Source of the DNA: Oscillospiraceae bacterium
GTDB taxonomy: Bacteria; Bacillota; Clostridia; Oscillospirales; Oscillospiraceae
DNA: 64,000 bases
Reading direction: 5' to 3'
Assembly (NCBI GenBank): GCA_020025295.1
Contig: JAHHSJ010000001.1
Coordinates: 62,001-126,000, forward strand
Below, in pieces: positions 1 to 7,562 of this stretch. Under the pieces are notes generated by a model. That model saw only the letters and a list, made by a program, of their open reading frames with translations. It ran no database searches and was not told where the DNA came from. Position numbers and translations under genes: made by a program. Position 1 is the stretch's first letter. Every line of letters begins with the position of its first letter.

Positions 1-1
1 T

Positions 2-928
2 TATGGCCGCAAGGTGGCGGTCAGCGGACGCAGCATGGAAAACGCCCTGCGTGTGTCCACTCAGCTGGGTTACATGAAAATTCCTGAGGGCGTGGTGATC
101 CCTCTGGAGCAGATTAAGAGCCTCCCCAAGAAGGAGGTCTGCATCATCACCACCGGCAGTCAGGGTGAGAGCGCATCCGCACTGACCCGAATTGCCTTCT
201 CCACCCACCGTCAGATCGACATTCAGCCCGGCGACCGCATCATCCTCTCCGCCAGTGCCATTCCCGGCAACGAGAATTCCATCGGCGCCGTCATCAATGA
301 GCTGTACCGCAAGGGTGCAGAGGTGGTCAACGAGCGTTCCGGTTCCCTCCATGTGTCCGGCCATGCCTGTCAGGAGGAGCTGAAGATCATTCACGCTCTG
401 GTGAAGCCCAAGTTCTTCATCCCGGTCCACGGCGAACAGCGGCACCTGCGTGTCCACGCCAAGCTGGCACAGGAGATGGGTATGGACCCCAGAAACATCG
501 TTGTCAGCGATGTGGGCAAGGTGATCGAGCTGACCGCCAAGTCCTGCCGCATCAACGGCACCGTGCCTTCCGGCAATGTGCTGGTGGACGGCTACGGCGT
601 GGGCGATGTGGGCAGCGTGGTGCTGCGTGACCGCAAGCATCTGGCCGAGGACGGCATGATCGTTGTGGTGGTGTCCATGTCCGGCGAGGACGGCAGTGTG
701 GTTTCCGGCCCGGATATTATCACCCGTGGCTTTGTCTATGTGAAGGAGAGCGAGCAGCTGATGGACGAACTGCGCAGCATTGCCTGCCAGGTGCTCTACG
801 ACTGCGAGTGCCGCCATATCATGGATTGGGCCACCATCAAGAGCTCCCTCAAGGGTGAGCTGTCCTCTTACCTCTATAAGAAGACCAAGCGGAATCCCAT
901 GATCCTGCCGGTCATTATGGAAGTGTAA
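2..928 (+). CDS. rnjA: Ribonuclease J, C-terminal part (5' end outside window)
   Basis: RNase J is a metallo-beta-lactamase/beta-CASP exo- and endoribonuclease of mRNA turnover and rRNA maturation in Firmicutes. The reading frame is open from base 2, so the N-terminal metal-binding half lies upstream of the window. What is visible is the beta-CASP segment (YGRKVAVSGRSMEN), the HVSGHA motif at about 110-115 of the visible part, PVHGEQRHLRVH, and the C-terminal domain ending MILPVIMEV. All are typical of the RnjA/RnjB family. The GTG at 14 is internal and not the start. A strong terminator follows directly. Whether this is paralogue J1 or J2 cannot be told from the fragment. Confidence 0.93.
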   Translation, partial: YGRKVAVSGRSMENALRVSTQLGYMKIPEGVVIPLEQIKSLPKKEVCIITTGSQGESASALTRIAFSTHRQIDIQPGDRIILSASAIPGNENSIGAVINELYRKGAEVVNERSGSLHVSGHACQEELKIIHALVKPKFFIPVHGEQRHLRVHAKLAQEMGMDPRNIVVSDVGKVIELTAKSCRINGTVPSGNVLVDGYGVGDVGSVVLRDRKHLAEDGMIVVVVSMSGEDGSVVSGPDIITRGFVYVKESEQLMDELRSIACQVLYDCECRHIMDWATIKSSLKGELSSYLYKKTKRNPMILPVIMEV

Positions 929-944
929 TTCAATCAAAACCAAA

Positions 945-977
945 GCAGGCGATACCTCGGTATCGCCTGCTTTTTTT
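945..977 (+). terminator. Rho-independent terminator after RNase J
   Basis: A perfect 12-bp stem (GCAGGCGATACC / GGTATCGCCTGC) with a 2-base loop is followed by seven T residues. Confidence 0.93.
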
Positions 978-1027
978 GTGCGCTCAAAGTGGAGAGTAAA
1001 ATATAAAAGAATAAATGTAATATATAA

Positions 1028-1056
1028 TTGACATAGAGGAAAATATATGATACTAT
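1028..1056 (+). promoter_or_regulatory. SigA-type promoter of the Xre/membrane pair
   Basis: TTGACA (1028-1033) and TACTAT (1051-1056) are separated by 17 bp in an AT-rich stretch, 26 bp before the regulator start. Confidence 0.75.
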
Positions 1057-1081
1057 GACTTTGCTGAGAGGAGGGGACGGC

Positions 1082-1297
1082 ATGGCAAAGAATCTGGCGC
1101 TGAAGTTAGCCCGTACCAAAAAGGATCTGACACAAAAAGACCTTGCAGAGCGGATTGGTGTGTCCAGACAGACCATCAATGCGATTGAGAAGGGTGAATA
1201 TAATCCCACCATTAAATTGTGCCTGAAAATTTGCTGGGTACTGGATGCCCGGTTGGATGAATTGTTCTGGGAGGATGAGAACGATGAAAAAATGTAA
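1082..1297 (+). CDS. Small Xre-family HTH regulator
   Basis: This 71-residue protein is almost entirely one helix-turn-helix_3 domain (LTQKDLAERIGVSRQTINAI at about 14-33, then EKGEYNPTIKLCLKIC). It resembles the YgzD-type minimal repressors of Firmicutes. The ATG at 1082 is chosen because GAGGAGG lies just upstream; an ATG-less longer frame begins at 1055. The last codons overlap the next gene, whose product is a small membrane protein, so the two are probably translated together. It likely controls its own operon through the promoter immediately upstream (inference). Confidence 0.85.
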   Translation: MAKNLALKLARTKKDLTQKDLAERIGVSRQTINAIEKGEYNPTIKLCLKICWVLDARLDELFWEDENDEKM

Positions 1298-1754
1298 GAG
1301 CAGATTGGATGAGATGCAGGAGCAGAAGCTTCTGAAGGTTGAGCATAACGCCTGCTGGATTGGTTTTTTTGGACTATTTGTGGTGATTTATGGTCAGCTT
1401 GCGATCGGAAACAGAGGAATTCAGGCCATCGGCGGAGAATCTCTGATCTTACTTTTAATGGGAATTTACATTATGGTAGGCTGTGTCCGGAACGGTATTT
1501 GGGATCGCAATCTGAAGCCGAATTTCAAAACGAATCTCGTGGTCAGTCTGGTGGCCGGATTGGGATTTGGCGGCTTCTGGGGTGTGCTGAGCTATGTCCG
1601 ATATCATGCTCTGGCCGGATCAGCAGCCACCTTTGTCTTCTGCTTTGTATTCGCATCGGTGGTGATTTTGCTGCTACTGACAGGACTGAGTGCCATCTAT
1701 CGCCGCAGAAAGCACCGTATGGATGCTCAGGCGGACAAAGAAGAACAAATGTAA
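1284..1754 (+). CDS. Small polytopic membrane protein (DUF6773-like)
   Basis: This 156-residue protein starts at ATG 1284 inside the end of the Xre gene, with GGGAGGATGAG as ribosome site. It has a short charged N-terminus, four probable membrane segments (about 24-42, 50-64, 86-106, 115-136) and a basic/acidic tail. Small membrane proteins of this type commonly follow YgzD-like Xre regulators in Clostridia. No catalytic motif is visible and the function is unknown. The family name is tentative. Confidence 0.75.
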   Translation: MKKCKSRLDEMQEQKLLKVEHNACWIGFFGLFVVIYGQLAIGNRGIQAIGGESLILLLMGIYIMVGCVRNGIWDRNLKPNFKTNLVVSLVAGLGFGGFWGVLSYVRYHALAGSAATFVFCFVFASVVILLLLTGLSAIYRRRKHRMDAQADKEEQM

Positions 1755-1756
1755 AA

Positions 1757-1785
1757 AACGCCGGGACACAAAGTGTCCCGGCGTT
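1757..1785. terminator. Hairpin terminator
   Basis: A perfect 13-bp stem (AACGCCGGGACAC / GTGTCCCGGCGTT) with an AAA loop lies just after the membrane protein stop. The T-run is poor on the plus strand; six A residues precede the stem. Confidence 0.75.
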
Positions 1786-2012
1786 CTGATTTGGAAACAG
1801 AAAAACCGATGGCATCCGTCGTCCTGCGAATGAGAACGAAGGGAGCATCGGAGACGAAAAAACGGAGTGGAATTCCAGAAAAACTCATTTTAATTATAAT
1901 GGCAATAAAATGAAAAGTCAAGGAAAAATAAAAAATCGGAACATTGTTGATAAAAATGAAAGAATAAAGGCATATTTCGTCGAAATGACGGTACTTTTTG
2001 CTGAAAATTAGC

Positions 2013-2041
2013 TGGACTTGAGCGGGGGATAGTGATAGAAT
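2013..2041 (+). promoter_or_regulatory. Probable promoter of uraA
   Basis: TGGACT (2013-2018), 17 bp, TAGAAT (2036-2041), 41 bp before the permease start. The rest of the 328-bp gap 1755-2082 is AT-rich and holds only the preceding hairpin. I saw no gene and no recognisable riboswitch or PyrR element in it. Confidence 0.5.
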
Positions 2042-2082
2042 ACCAAAGGTTTAGAAAGAAGTATGAGAAGGGAGAAACACAA

Positions 2083-3516
2083 ATGAAAAAAGAACGCAAG
2101 CCTATCCCTCCGGAGGGAATCCGCAACGCCTTTCAGGAGCTGGGTGTGCCCAAGACCCTGATCCTCGGTCTCCAGCATATGTTCGCCATGTTCGGCGCAA
2201 CCATTCTGGTGCCTATTCTGGTGGGCGGCTACTTCGGTATGGAGCATCCCCCCATTCAGGTCACTCTGTTTTTTGCCGGTGTCGGCACGCTGTTTTTCCA
2301 TGTCTGCACCAAACTGAAGGTGCCCGCCTTCCTGGGCTCCTCCTTCGCCTTCCTCGGCGGCTTTGCCAGTGTGGCAAATCTGAATGAGGGCATCTACGCA
2401 AACATGGACAGCGTGGAAAAACTGCAGTACGCCTGCGGCGGTGTGGTTGTTTCCGGCCTGCTGTATCTGATTCTGGCCCTGGTCATGAAGGTGGTCGGCG
2501 TGAAGCGTGTCATCCGCTTCCTGCCTCCGGTGGTTACCGGCCCCATGATTATTCTGATTGGCCTGAGCCTCGCTCCTTCTGCTGTCAATAACGCATCCAA
2601 GAACTGGGTGCTGGCCGGCATTGCCCTGCTGATCATCGTGATCTGCAACATCTGGGGCAAGGGCATGGTCCGCATCATCCCCATCCTGCTGGGTGTGGTG
2701 ATTACCTACCTGATCGCCATTGTGTTCCAGTTCGTGTTCGGCCTGACCAACCCCGATGGCTCTGCCATTCTGGACTTCACCGGCGCTGCCGCCTGTGCGT
2801 CCGAGGGCCTGCTGGGCTTCATCAACCTGCCCGAATTCAAGCTGGCTAAGTTCGATCTGACTGCCGTGTTCATCATGGCTCCCATCGCCATTGCTACCAT
2901 GATGGAGCACATCGGCGACATCTCCTCCATCTCTGCAACGGTGGGTGAGAACTATGTGGAAAATCCCGGCCTGCAGCGCACTCTGGTGGGTGACGGTATC
3001 GCTACCGCACTGGCCGGTATGTTCGGCGGCCCTGCCAACACCACCTACGGTGAGAACACCGGCGTGCTGGAGCTGAGCAAGGTCTATGACCCCCGCGTCA
3101 TCCGTCTGGCTGCGGTCTACGCCATCGTGCTGTCCTTCAGCCCCTTCGTGGCCCGCATCATCGGCTCCATCCCCAGCAGCATCATCGGCGGCGTGTCCTT
3201 CGTGCTCTACGGCATGATCTCCGCCATCGGTGTCCGTAATGTGGTGGAAAATCAGGTGGACTTCCGCAATAGCCGCAACCTGATTATTGCCGCTCTGATT
3301 CTGGTCACCGGTCTGGGCTTCACTCAGGGCATCACCTTCACCGTGGGCACCACCTCTGTCACCCTGACCTCTCTGGCTCTGGCTGCTCTGGTCGGCATCG
3401 CTGCCAACGCTCTGCTGCCCGGCAAGGACTACATCTTCCACGGCGACAACGAGGCCAAGCTGAAGACTACCTCCGAGACCATCCCCACCATCAACGAGTC
3501 CGATCTGGACGACTGA
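2083..3516 (+). CDS. uraA: NCS2-family uracil permease
   Basis: This 477-residue, roughly 14-TM protein of the nucleobase:cation symporter 2 family imports uracil with protons. The N-terminus (LGLQHMFAMFGATILVP) and the QHIGD-like MEHIGDISSISATVGENY segment, followed by GGPANTTYGENTGV, are the UraA/PyrP signatures. The start is taken at 2083 because AAGGGAG precedes it at good spacing; the upstream in-frame ATG at 2032 has no ribosome site. It forms a single-gene transcription unit with its own promoter and a strong terminator. Substrate specificity (uracil rather than xanthine) is inferred from motif similarity. Confidence 0.93.
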   Translation: MKKERKPIPPEGIRNAFQELGVPKTLILGLQHMFAMFGATILVPILVGGYFGMEHPPIQVTLFFAGVGTLFFHVCTKLKVPAFLGSSFAFLGGFASVANLNEGIYANMDSVEKLQYACGGVVVSGLLYLILALVMKVVGVKRVIRFLPPVVTGPMIILIGLSLAPSAVNNASKNWVLAGIALLIIVICNIWGKGMVRIIPILLGVVITYLIAIVFQFVFGLTNPDGSAILDFTGAAACASEGLLGFINLPEFKLAKFDLTAVFIMAPIAIATMMEHIGDISSISATVGENYVENPGLQRTLVGDGIATALAGMFGGPANTTYGENTGVLELSKVYDPRVIRLAAVYAIVLSFSPFVARIIGSIPSSIIGGVSFVLYGMISAIGVRNVVENQVDFRNSRNLIIAALILVTGLGFTQGITFTVGTTSVTLTSLALAALVGIAANALLPGKDYIFHGDNEAKLKTTSETIPTINESDLDD

Positions 3517-3543
3517 TTGTCGGGACTGTAACCTGCATATAAA

Positions 3544-3587
3544 AGAAGCCAGCTCAGGCAACGCCTGAGTTGGCTTCTTCTTTTTTT
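3544..3587. terminator. Bidirectional terminator between uraA and the DUF2809 gene
   Basis: A 16-bp stem (AGAAGCCAGCTCAGGC with one G-T pair) with an AAC loop. T-rich on both sides: 3579-3587 on plus, and the A-tract at 3541-3544 on minus. Confidence 0.9.
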
Positions 3588-3990
3588 ATCCCAATTTGTG
3601 CCGACGGAGGAGAAACTCGGCAAGACCAAACAGAAGGCAGCCGCAGAAGTAACAGGCGATGTCCTTCCAGTCAAAGGTGGTGCCCAGCAGTACCCGGAGC
3701 AGCTTGTTTTGGATGTGGAGCCGGTCTGCGAGCCCCCAGAGCTGCAAGAATTCCACCGCTCCGCTGAAGCAGAACACATAGAGCCAAAGCGCCCGGGGAC
3801 GGTTCGGCCAGATGCACCGCAGCAGACAGCAGAGCAGCACCGTGACCAGCAGATCCCCGAGGTAGGGCCGCACAAAGCGGTCATGGACAAACAGACCAAT
3901 GAGAATTTCGCACGATAGCAACACCGCAAAACACAGCAGGTAGAACAGCCTTGAGTTTTGAGAGAAGGAAGGGCGGGATTTCGCTGCCAT
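3586..3990 (-). CDS. DUF2809 membrane protein
   Basis: This 134-residue membrane protein has four predicted TM segments. The conserved block VRPYLGDLLVTVLLC and the C-terminal LGTTFDWKDIACYFCGCLL match the DUF2809 family as I know it. The family is VanZ-like in size and topology, and its function is unknown. The start at 3990 is preferred over the upstream in-frame ATG because CAAGGAG-like bases precede it. It is convergent with uraA and shares the terminator. It is separated from the upstream minus gene by another terminator, so it is probably transcribed alone. Confidence 0.8.
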   Translation of the reverse strand: MAAKSRPSFSQNSRLFYLLCFAVLLSCEILIGLFVHDRFVRPYLGDLLVTVLLCCLLRCIWPNRPRALWLYVFCFSGAVEFLQLWGLADRLHIQNKLLRVLLGTTFDWKDIACYFCGCLLFGLAEFLLRRHKLG

Positions 3991-4018
3991 AGCACACAAC
4001 TCCTTGTTCAAGAGTAGA

Positions 4019-4052
4019 AAAACAAGCAGAGGAAGGCTCCTCTGCTTGTTTT
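4019..4052 (-). terminator. Terminator of the P-ATPase-like gene
   Basis: A 13-bp stem (AACAAGCAGAGGA / TCCTCTGCTTGTT) with an AGGC loop and a T-tract in the minus reading direction, 19 bp after the stop codon at 4071. Confidence 0.85.
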
Positions 4053-4070
4053 GTCCTGTTTGGGAAAGAC

Positions 4071-6530
4071 TCAATACCGATTCACATTGCCGGAAATGAG
4101 CAGGGTGGGCAGCAGCCACAAGCTCAGGAACAGCAGCACATTGACCGGGGACAGAGAAGCGAAGGCACTCACGGCGGTCAGATAGTAGCCCATAGCCAGA
4201 CCCACAAGGGAGGCGAGAATGGAGGAAATCAGGTTGAGCCGCACGGAAGAGCGGAGCTTGCGGCAGCCCACAATGGTTTCTGCGTAGGATTCCGCATTGT
4301 CCCGGCTGAGAAGTGCGGTGAGGACGGGGGAATGGACCTGATCCGGTTCGGTCAGCTCCATGCGGCGCTCCACCGGGGGATATTCCATCTTCTCCACGGG
4401 GATTTTCAGCTTCTGCCGCACCATGGAGGGATTCACATTGAAATCCCGGGGCACCAGAACGGGTACCAGATGAGTTTGCAGCAGGGAAAGCACCGCAGGA
4501 CGGACGGAATTGGTTTTGGCGTAGTTCAGGGCAAAGATACCGCGAAGCGAACCGTCGATGGCGCAGAACACGGCGTTTTTGACCTTCAGATCCTGAGGCA
4601 GAGGCACATCCATCACGGTCATGAAGGAGGCAGAGCCTACCATGATATGCTCGCCGCGAATGACGCCGCTGAGTCCACCGGCCTCGTAGCAGCGGAACTC
4701 GTCCACTCGGCGGTAGAAGCCGCCCTGTGTGCGAACCAGACTGTCAAAGGGGTGGGACAGCGAGGAGCCGGAGGCACGGATGAGGCTGGCGGCACAGCCG
4801 ACCAGCTTTTCCAGAGAAATCTCGCCGTAGACCTTGATGCCGTTGAACTGAATGGAACCGGCGGGGAACAGGTCGGTGTCGCTGATGAGCACGCCGCCGC
4901 TGCCGGCGGAGGCGTCCACACCGGGCCAGCCGGCCACGGCAGCGCCGCTGCGTTCCAGCCGACGGGTGAGCCGCAGCCAAGGCTGGGCAAAGCTCAAGAG
5001 AGCGGACAGGGGACTGGAGGCCATCAGAATGACCGAGAGGCTCCAGAGGAATCGCTCCGGCTTCTTTTGCACAATGCTGACCAGAATGGCACACAGCACT
5101 GCGGCAATCAAAATCACCGGGGCAAAGCGGCTTTGTATCAGCTCTGCCGTGCTGGGAGCCTGAATCTGAGCGCCGAAGCCCTCGGTTCCGCCTCGTTCCT
5201 TGGTGAAGGTGTCCCGGGCGTTCCAAAGCTCCGGGTCCTTGGTGACACGCTTGGGGTCCTGTGCCACCGATGCCTGACGGCAGGCACGCTGGTTGGCCAG
5301 CTTCCGGTCGAAGGCGCCCCAAGTCAGACAGAGCATCAGCAGGGATGCAGGCGTGCTGTAAGGCAGGGGGCCTTCCCGACCAATGAGGCAGTAGTAAAGT
5401 CCGTCCAGCAGGGTGACCAGTACCGCCACGCTGCCCAGCGTGTGGAGAGTGAACAGCTTCTTCTTTACAGAAGCCAGACCCATCCAAATGACATCCAGAC
5501 TGAATACCAGAGCCCAGCCAGCCAGCCAAAGCTGGAGCATGGCGGTCAGCTGCAAATTGGACAGCAGCAGCTGGGGCAGGGGCAGCGGCAGAATGCCGTC
5601 CACCGCAAGGGTCATGTAGAGGTTGACCAGCGTCAGCAGCACGAGAATGGTGATGCGCTGGCTCATAAAGTTCATGCCGGTGAAGTAAATGCGGCTCATC
5701 TCCTGTACGGGGATGTCCGCCTCAGGACGGCGGGGCTTGCGGAGGAACCGGGGCGAGCGCCGGGGCTTCTCCGGAGGGGGATCGTCCTCCTCTTCGTCCG
5801 TGCCGGGAATGTACTTCTCCGCCATCTCCACATCTTCATTGGTGGATGCGGCCTGAGAGAACATATTGTCGGCAAACGCGTCGGCCTTAGCCTTCCAGCG
5901 GGCGAACCGGCTGGCGGTGGGAGATACTTCCTCCTCCTCGGGAGCGGCAGCCCGGTATTCCTCGTAGTTTTCCGGCTCCGGAGCCTTGCGGGAACGCACC
6001 TTTTTGGGGGTGTAGCCGTCGGGACGGCTTTCCTCTTCCTCGTCGTCAAAGAACTCCTCCGGCAGCTCGTCGGGGGGCTCTTCCCAAGCAGAAGGGCTGC
6101 TTGGCGGCTCATTGGAAGTCTCGGTACCGGGGAACAGGACCAGTTTTCCGATGCGTTTGGGCTTTTCTTCCGGGTCAGAAAGTACATCCGGCTGCGTTCT
6201 GTCGGAATCCCGAACCACTGGAGGCGGCGTCGGAGCCTGCTCCGGCTCGGGTTCCGGTTCCGGAGCTAACAGCTGGGAGAAGTCCGGTTCGGGCAGCGGT
6301 TCAAATTCATCCGCTTCCGACGGCGAATCTAAGGGGTCCGGTTCAGGGAGAGGGTCAGAAGGAGGCTCTTCTGCCGGAGGCGCCTTGGGCTCCGGCTTGG
6401 GGGCGGAAGGCTTTTGGTCGTAAATCTCTGCCATGATGTCCTCCAGCGACTCCTCCGAAGCAGTGACGCCGGAGAGCAGGTCGTTGAGGTCGTAGAGATC
6501 GTTATTCGTTTTTTTGCTGTTTCCAGCCAT
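4071..6530 (-). CDS. P1B-type-ATPase-like membrane protein lacking the catalytic motifs
   Basis: This 819-residue protein has a long acidic, proline-rich N-terminus (about 40-270) and then a membrane/cytosolic layout like metal P1B-ATPases. Landmarks align in order, but the key residues are gone. The CPC membrane motif is SSP (about 505-507). The DKTGT phosphorylation site is DTDLF (from about 551). The nucleotide-binding HP motif survives as SHP (about 592-594), followed by GGLSGVIRGEHIMVGSASF. TGD is PRD (about 694-696), and no GDGxND is found before the last two TM segments. It is therefore probably a pseudo-enzyme or scaffold, not a transporter with ATPase activity. The frame is intact, so it is under selection. 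It is expressed alone or with rlmB, which lies just upstream. Confidence 0.7.
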   Translation of the reverse strand: MAGNSKKTNNDLYDLNDLLSGVTASEESLEDIMAEIYDQKPSAPKPEPKAPPAEEPPSDPLPEPDPLDSPSEADEFEPLPEPDFSQLLAPEPEPEPEQAPTPPPVVRDSDRTQPDVLSDPEEKPKRIGKLVLFPGTETSNEPPSSPSAWEEPPDELPEEFFDDEEEESRPDGYTPKKVRSRKAPEPENYEEYRAAAPEEEEVSPTASRFARWKAKADAFADNMFSQAASTNEDVEMAEKYIPGTDEEEDDPPPEKPRRSPRFLRKPRRPEADIPVQEMSRIYFTGMNFMSQRITILVLLTLVNLYMTLAVDGILPLPLPQLLLSNLQLTAMLQLWLAGWALVFSLDVIWMGLASVKKKLFTLHTLGSVAVLVTLLDGLYYCLIGREGPLPYSTPASLLMLCLTWGAFDRKLANQRACRQASVAQDPKRVTKDPELWNARDTFTKERGGTEGFGAQIQAPSTAELIQSRFAPVILIAAVLCAILVSIVQKKPERFLWSLSVILMASSPLSALLSFAQPWLRLTRRLERSGAAVAGWPGVDASAGSGGVLISDTDLFPAGSIQFNGIKVYGEISLEKLVGCAASLIRASGSSLSHPFDSLVRTQGGFYRRVDEFRCYEAGGLSGVIRGEHIMVGSASFMTVMDVPLPQDLKVKNAVFCAIDGSLRGIFALNYAKTNSVRPAVLSLLQTHLVPVLVPRDFNVNPSMVRQKLKIPVEKMEYPPVERRMELTEPDQVHSPVLTALLSRDNAESYAETIVGCRKLRSSVRLNLISSILASLVGLAMGYYLTAVSAFASLSPVNVLLFLSLWLLPTLLISGNVNRY

Positions 6531-6576
6531 GTGGTAATCTCCTTCGATTTCAGTGCGGGGGGAAAATAAAATCAGG

Positions 6577-7353
6577 TTAGTTCATGCGCTGACGCACAGC
6601 TTCATAGAGCATGATGGCGGCAGCGGCGGAGGCGTTGAGGGAATCCAGTTCGCTCTTCATGGGAATGCTGACGGTGAAGTCGCACTCCTCGGTGACCAGA
6701 CGGCTCATGCCGGAGCCTTCGCTGCCGATGACGATGGCGGCGGGGCCCTTCAGGTCGGCCTGATAGAGCGAGGTGGTGCCGTTCATAGCGGTGCCAAAGA
6801 CCCAAACGCCCTCCTTCTTCAGCTCCTTGAGTAGAGAAGTGATGTTGGGGACACGGGCCACGGGAATGTGGCTGACAGCGCCTGCGCTGGTCTTAGCCAC
6901 CACGGCGGTGAGTCCGGCAGAGCGGCGCTTGGGAATAATCACGCCGTGGGCGCCGGCGCAGCAGGCGGTACGGATGACTGCGCCCAGGTTGTGGGGATCG
7001 CTCAGCTCGTCGCAGACCACGATCAGCGGAGCCTCGCCCTTCTCCCGGGCGGCGGCCAGAATATCGTCCACACTGGCGTACTCCCGCACGGCACAGGCGG
7101 CGATGACGCCCTGATGGGCGTGGGTGACGCTCATGTGGTCCAGCTTGCGCTTGTCCGCATCCACGACCACGATGCCACGGGCACGGGCGGTGGAAGCGAT
7201 ATGACCCAGAGCGGCGTCGGTTTCGCCCTTGAGAATGTAAATTTTGTCAATCACAGTGCCGGTGCGCAGTGCCTCGGTCACAGCGTTGCGGCCCTCGATG
7301 ATACCGTCAGCCTCAGCCTCGGGCATGGGGCGGCGGGACTTATAATCTGCCAT
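6577..7353 (-). CDS. rlmB: 23S rRNA (guanosine-2'-O-)-methyltransferase RlmB (TrmH family)
   Basis: This 258-residue SPOUT methyltransferase 2'-O-methylates a guanosine of 23S rRNA. The N-terminal substrate-binding domain (IEGRNAVTEAL) is followed by the SpoU domain with CDELSDPHNLGAVIRTA, VIGSEGSGMSRLV and SIPMKSELDSLNAS, the three trefoil-knot motifs. The start at 7353 has AGGAGG upstream; the longer in-frame ATG at 7380 does not. It lies 46 bp upstream of the P-ATPase-like gene on the same strand. YacO/RlmB and TrmH paralogues cannot be separated with certainty from sequence alone. Confidence 0.9.
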   Translation of the reverse strand: MADYKSRRPMPEAEADGIIEGRNAVTEALRTGTVIDKIYILKGETDAALGHIASTARARGIVVVDADKRKLDHMSVTHAHQGVIAACAVREYASVDDILAAAREKGEAPLIVVCDELSDPHNLGAVIRTACCAGAHGVIIPKRRSAGLTAVVAKTSAGAVSHIPVARVPNITSLLKELKKEGVWVFGTAMNGTTSLYQADLKGPAAIVIGSEGSGMSRLVTEECDFTVSIPMKSELDSLNASAAAAIMLYEAVRQRMN

Positions 7354-7498
7354 AGTACGGCCTCCTAGTAGTGATAGCAATTCACTATGCAGTATAGCAC
7401 AAAAAATCAGGGGAAGAAAGGGGTATCTTTTGAAGAAAAACGGAAGAAAGAACGGAATGCGATCGCCTTTCCTTTACAGAATGTTTACGGGTGTTTTC

Positions 7499-7527
7499 TT
7501 GTAAACGCAATGGTATTGTGCTATATT
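7499..7527 (+). promoter_or_regulatory. Promoter of ftsH
   Basis: TTGTAA (7499-7504), 17 bp, TATATT (7522-7527) with an upstream TG, 35 bp before the start codon. Confidence 0.75.
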
Positions 7528-7562
7528 TGAACTAATATTCCTGAAGTGGGAGGATTGAATCC

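Noticed and set aside
2008..3561. Long minus-strand open frame opposite uraA (and similar long frames opposite ftsH, hppA, the hydratase, HyuA and pepD)
   Set aside because: Low-complexity His/Gly/Gln/Asp-rich translations typical of antisense frames in GC-rich genes; no ribosome sites or domains.
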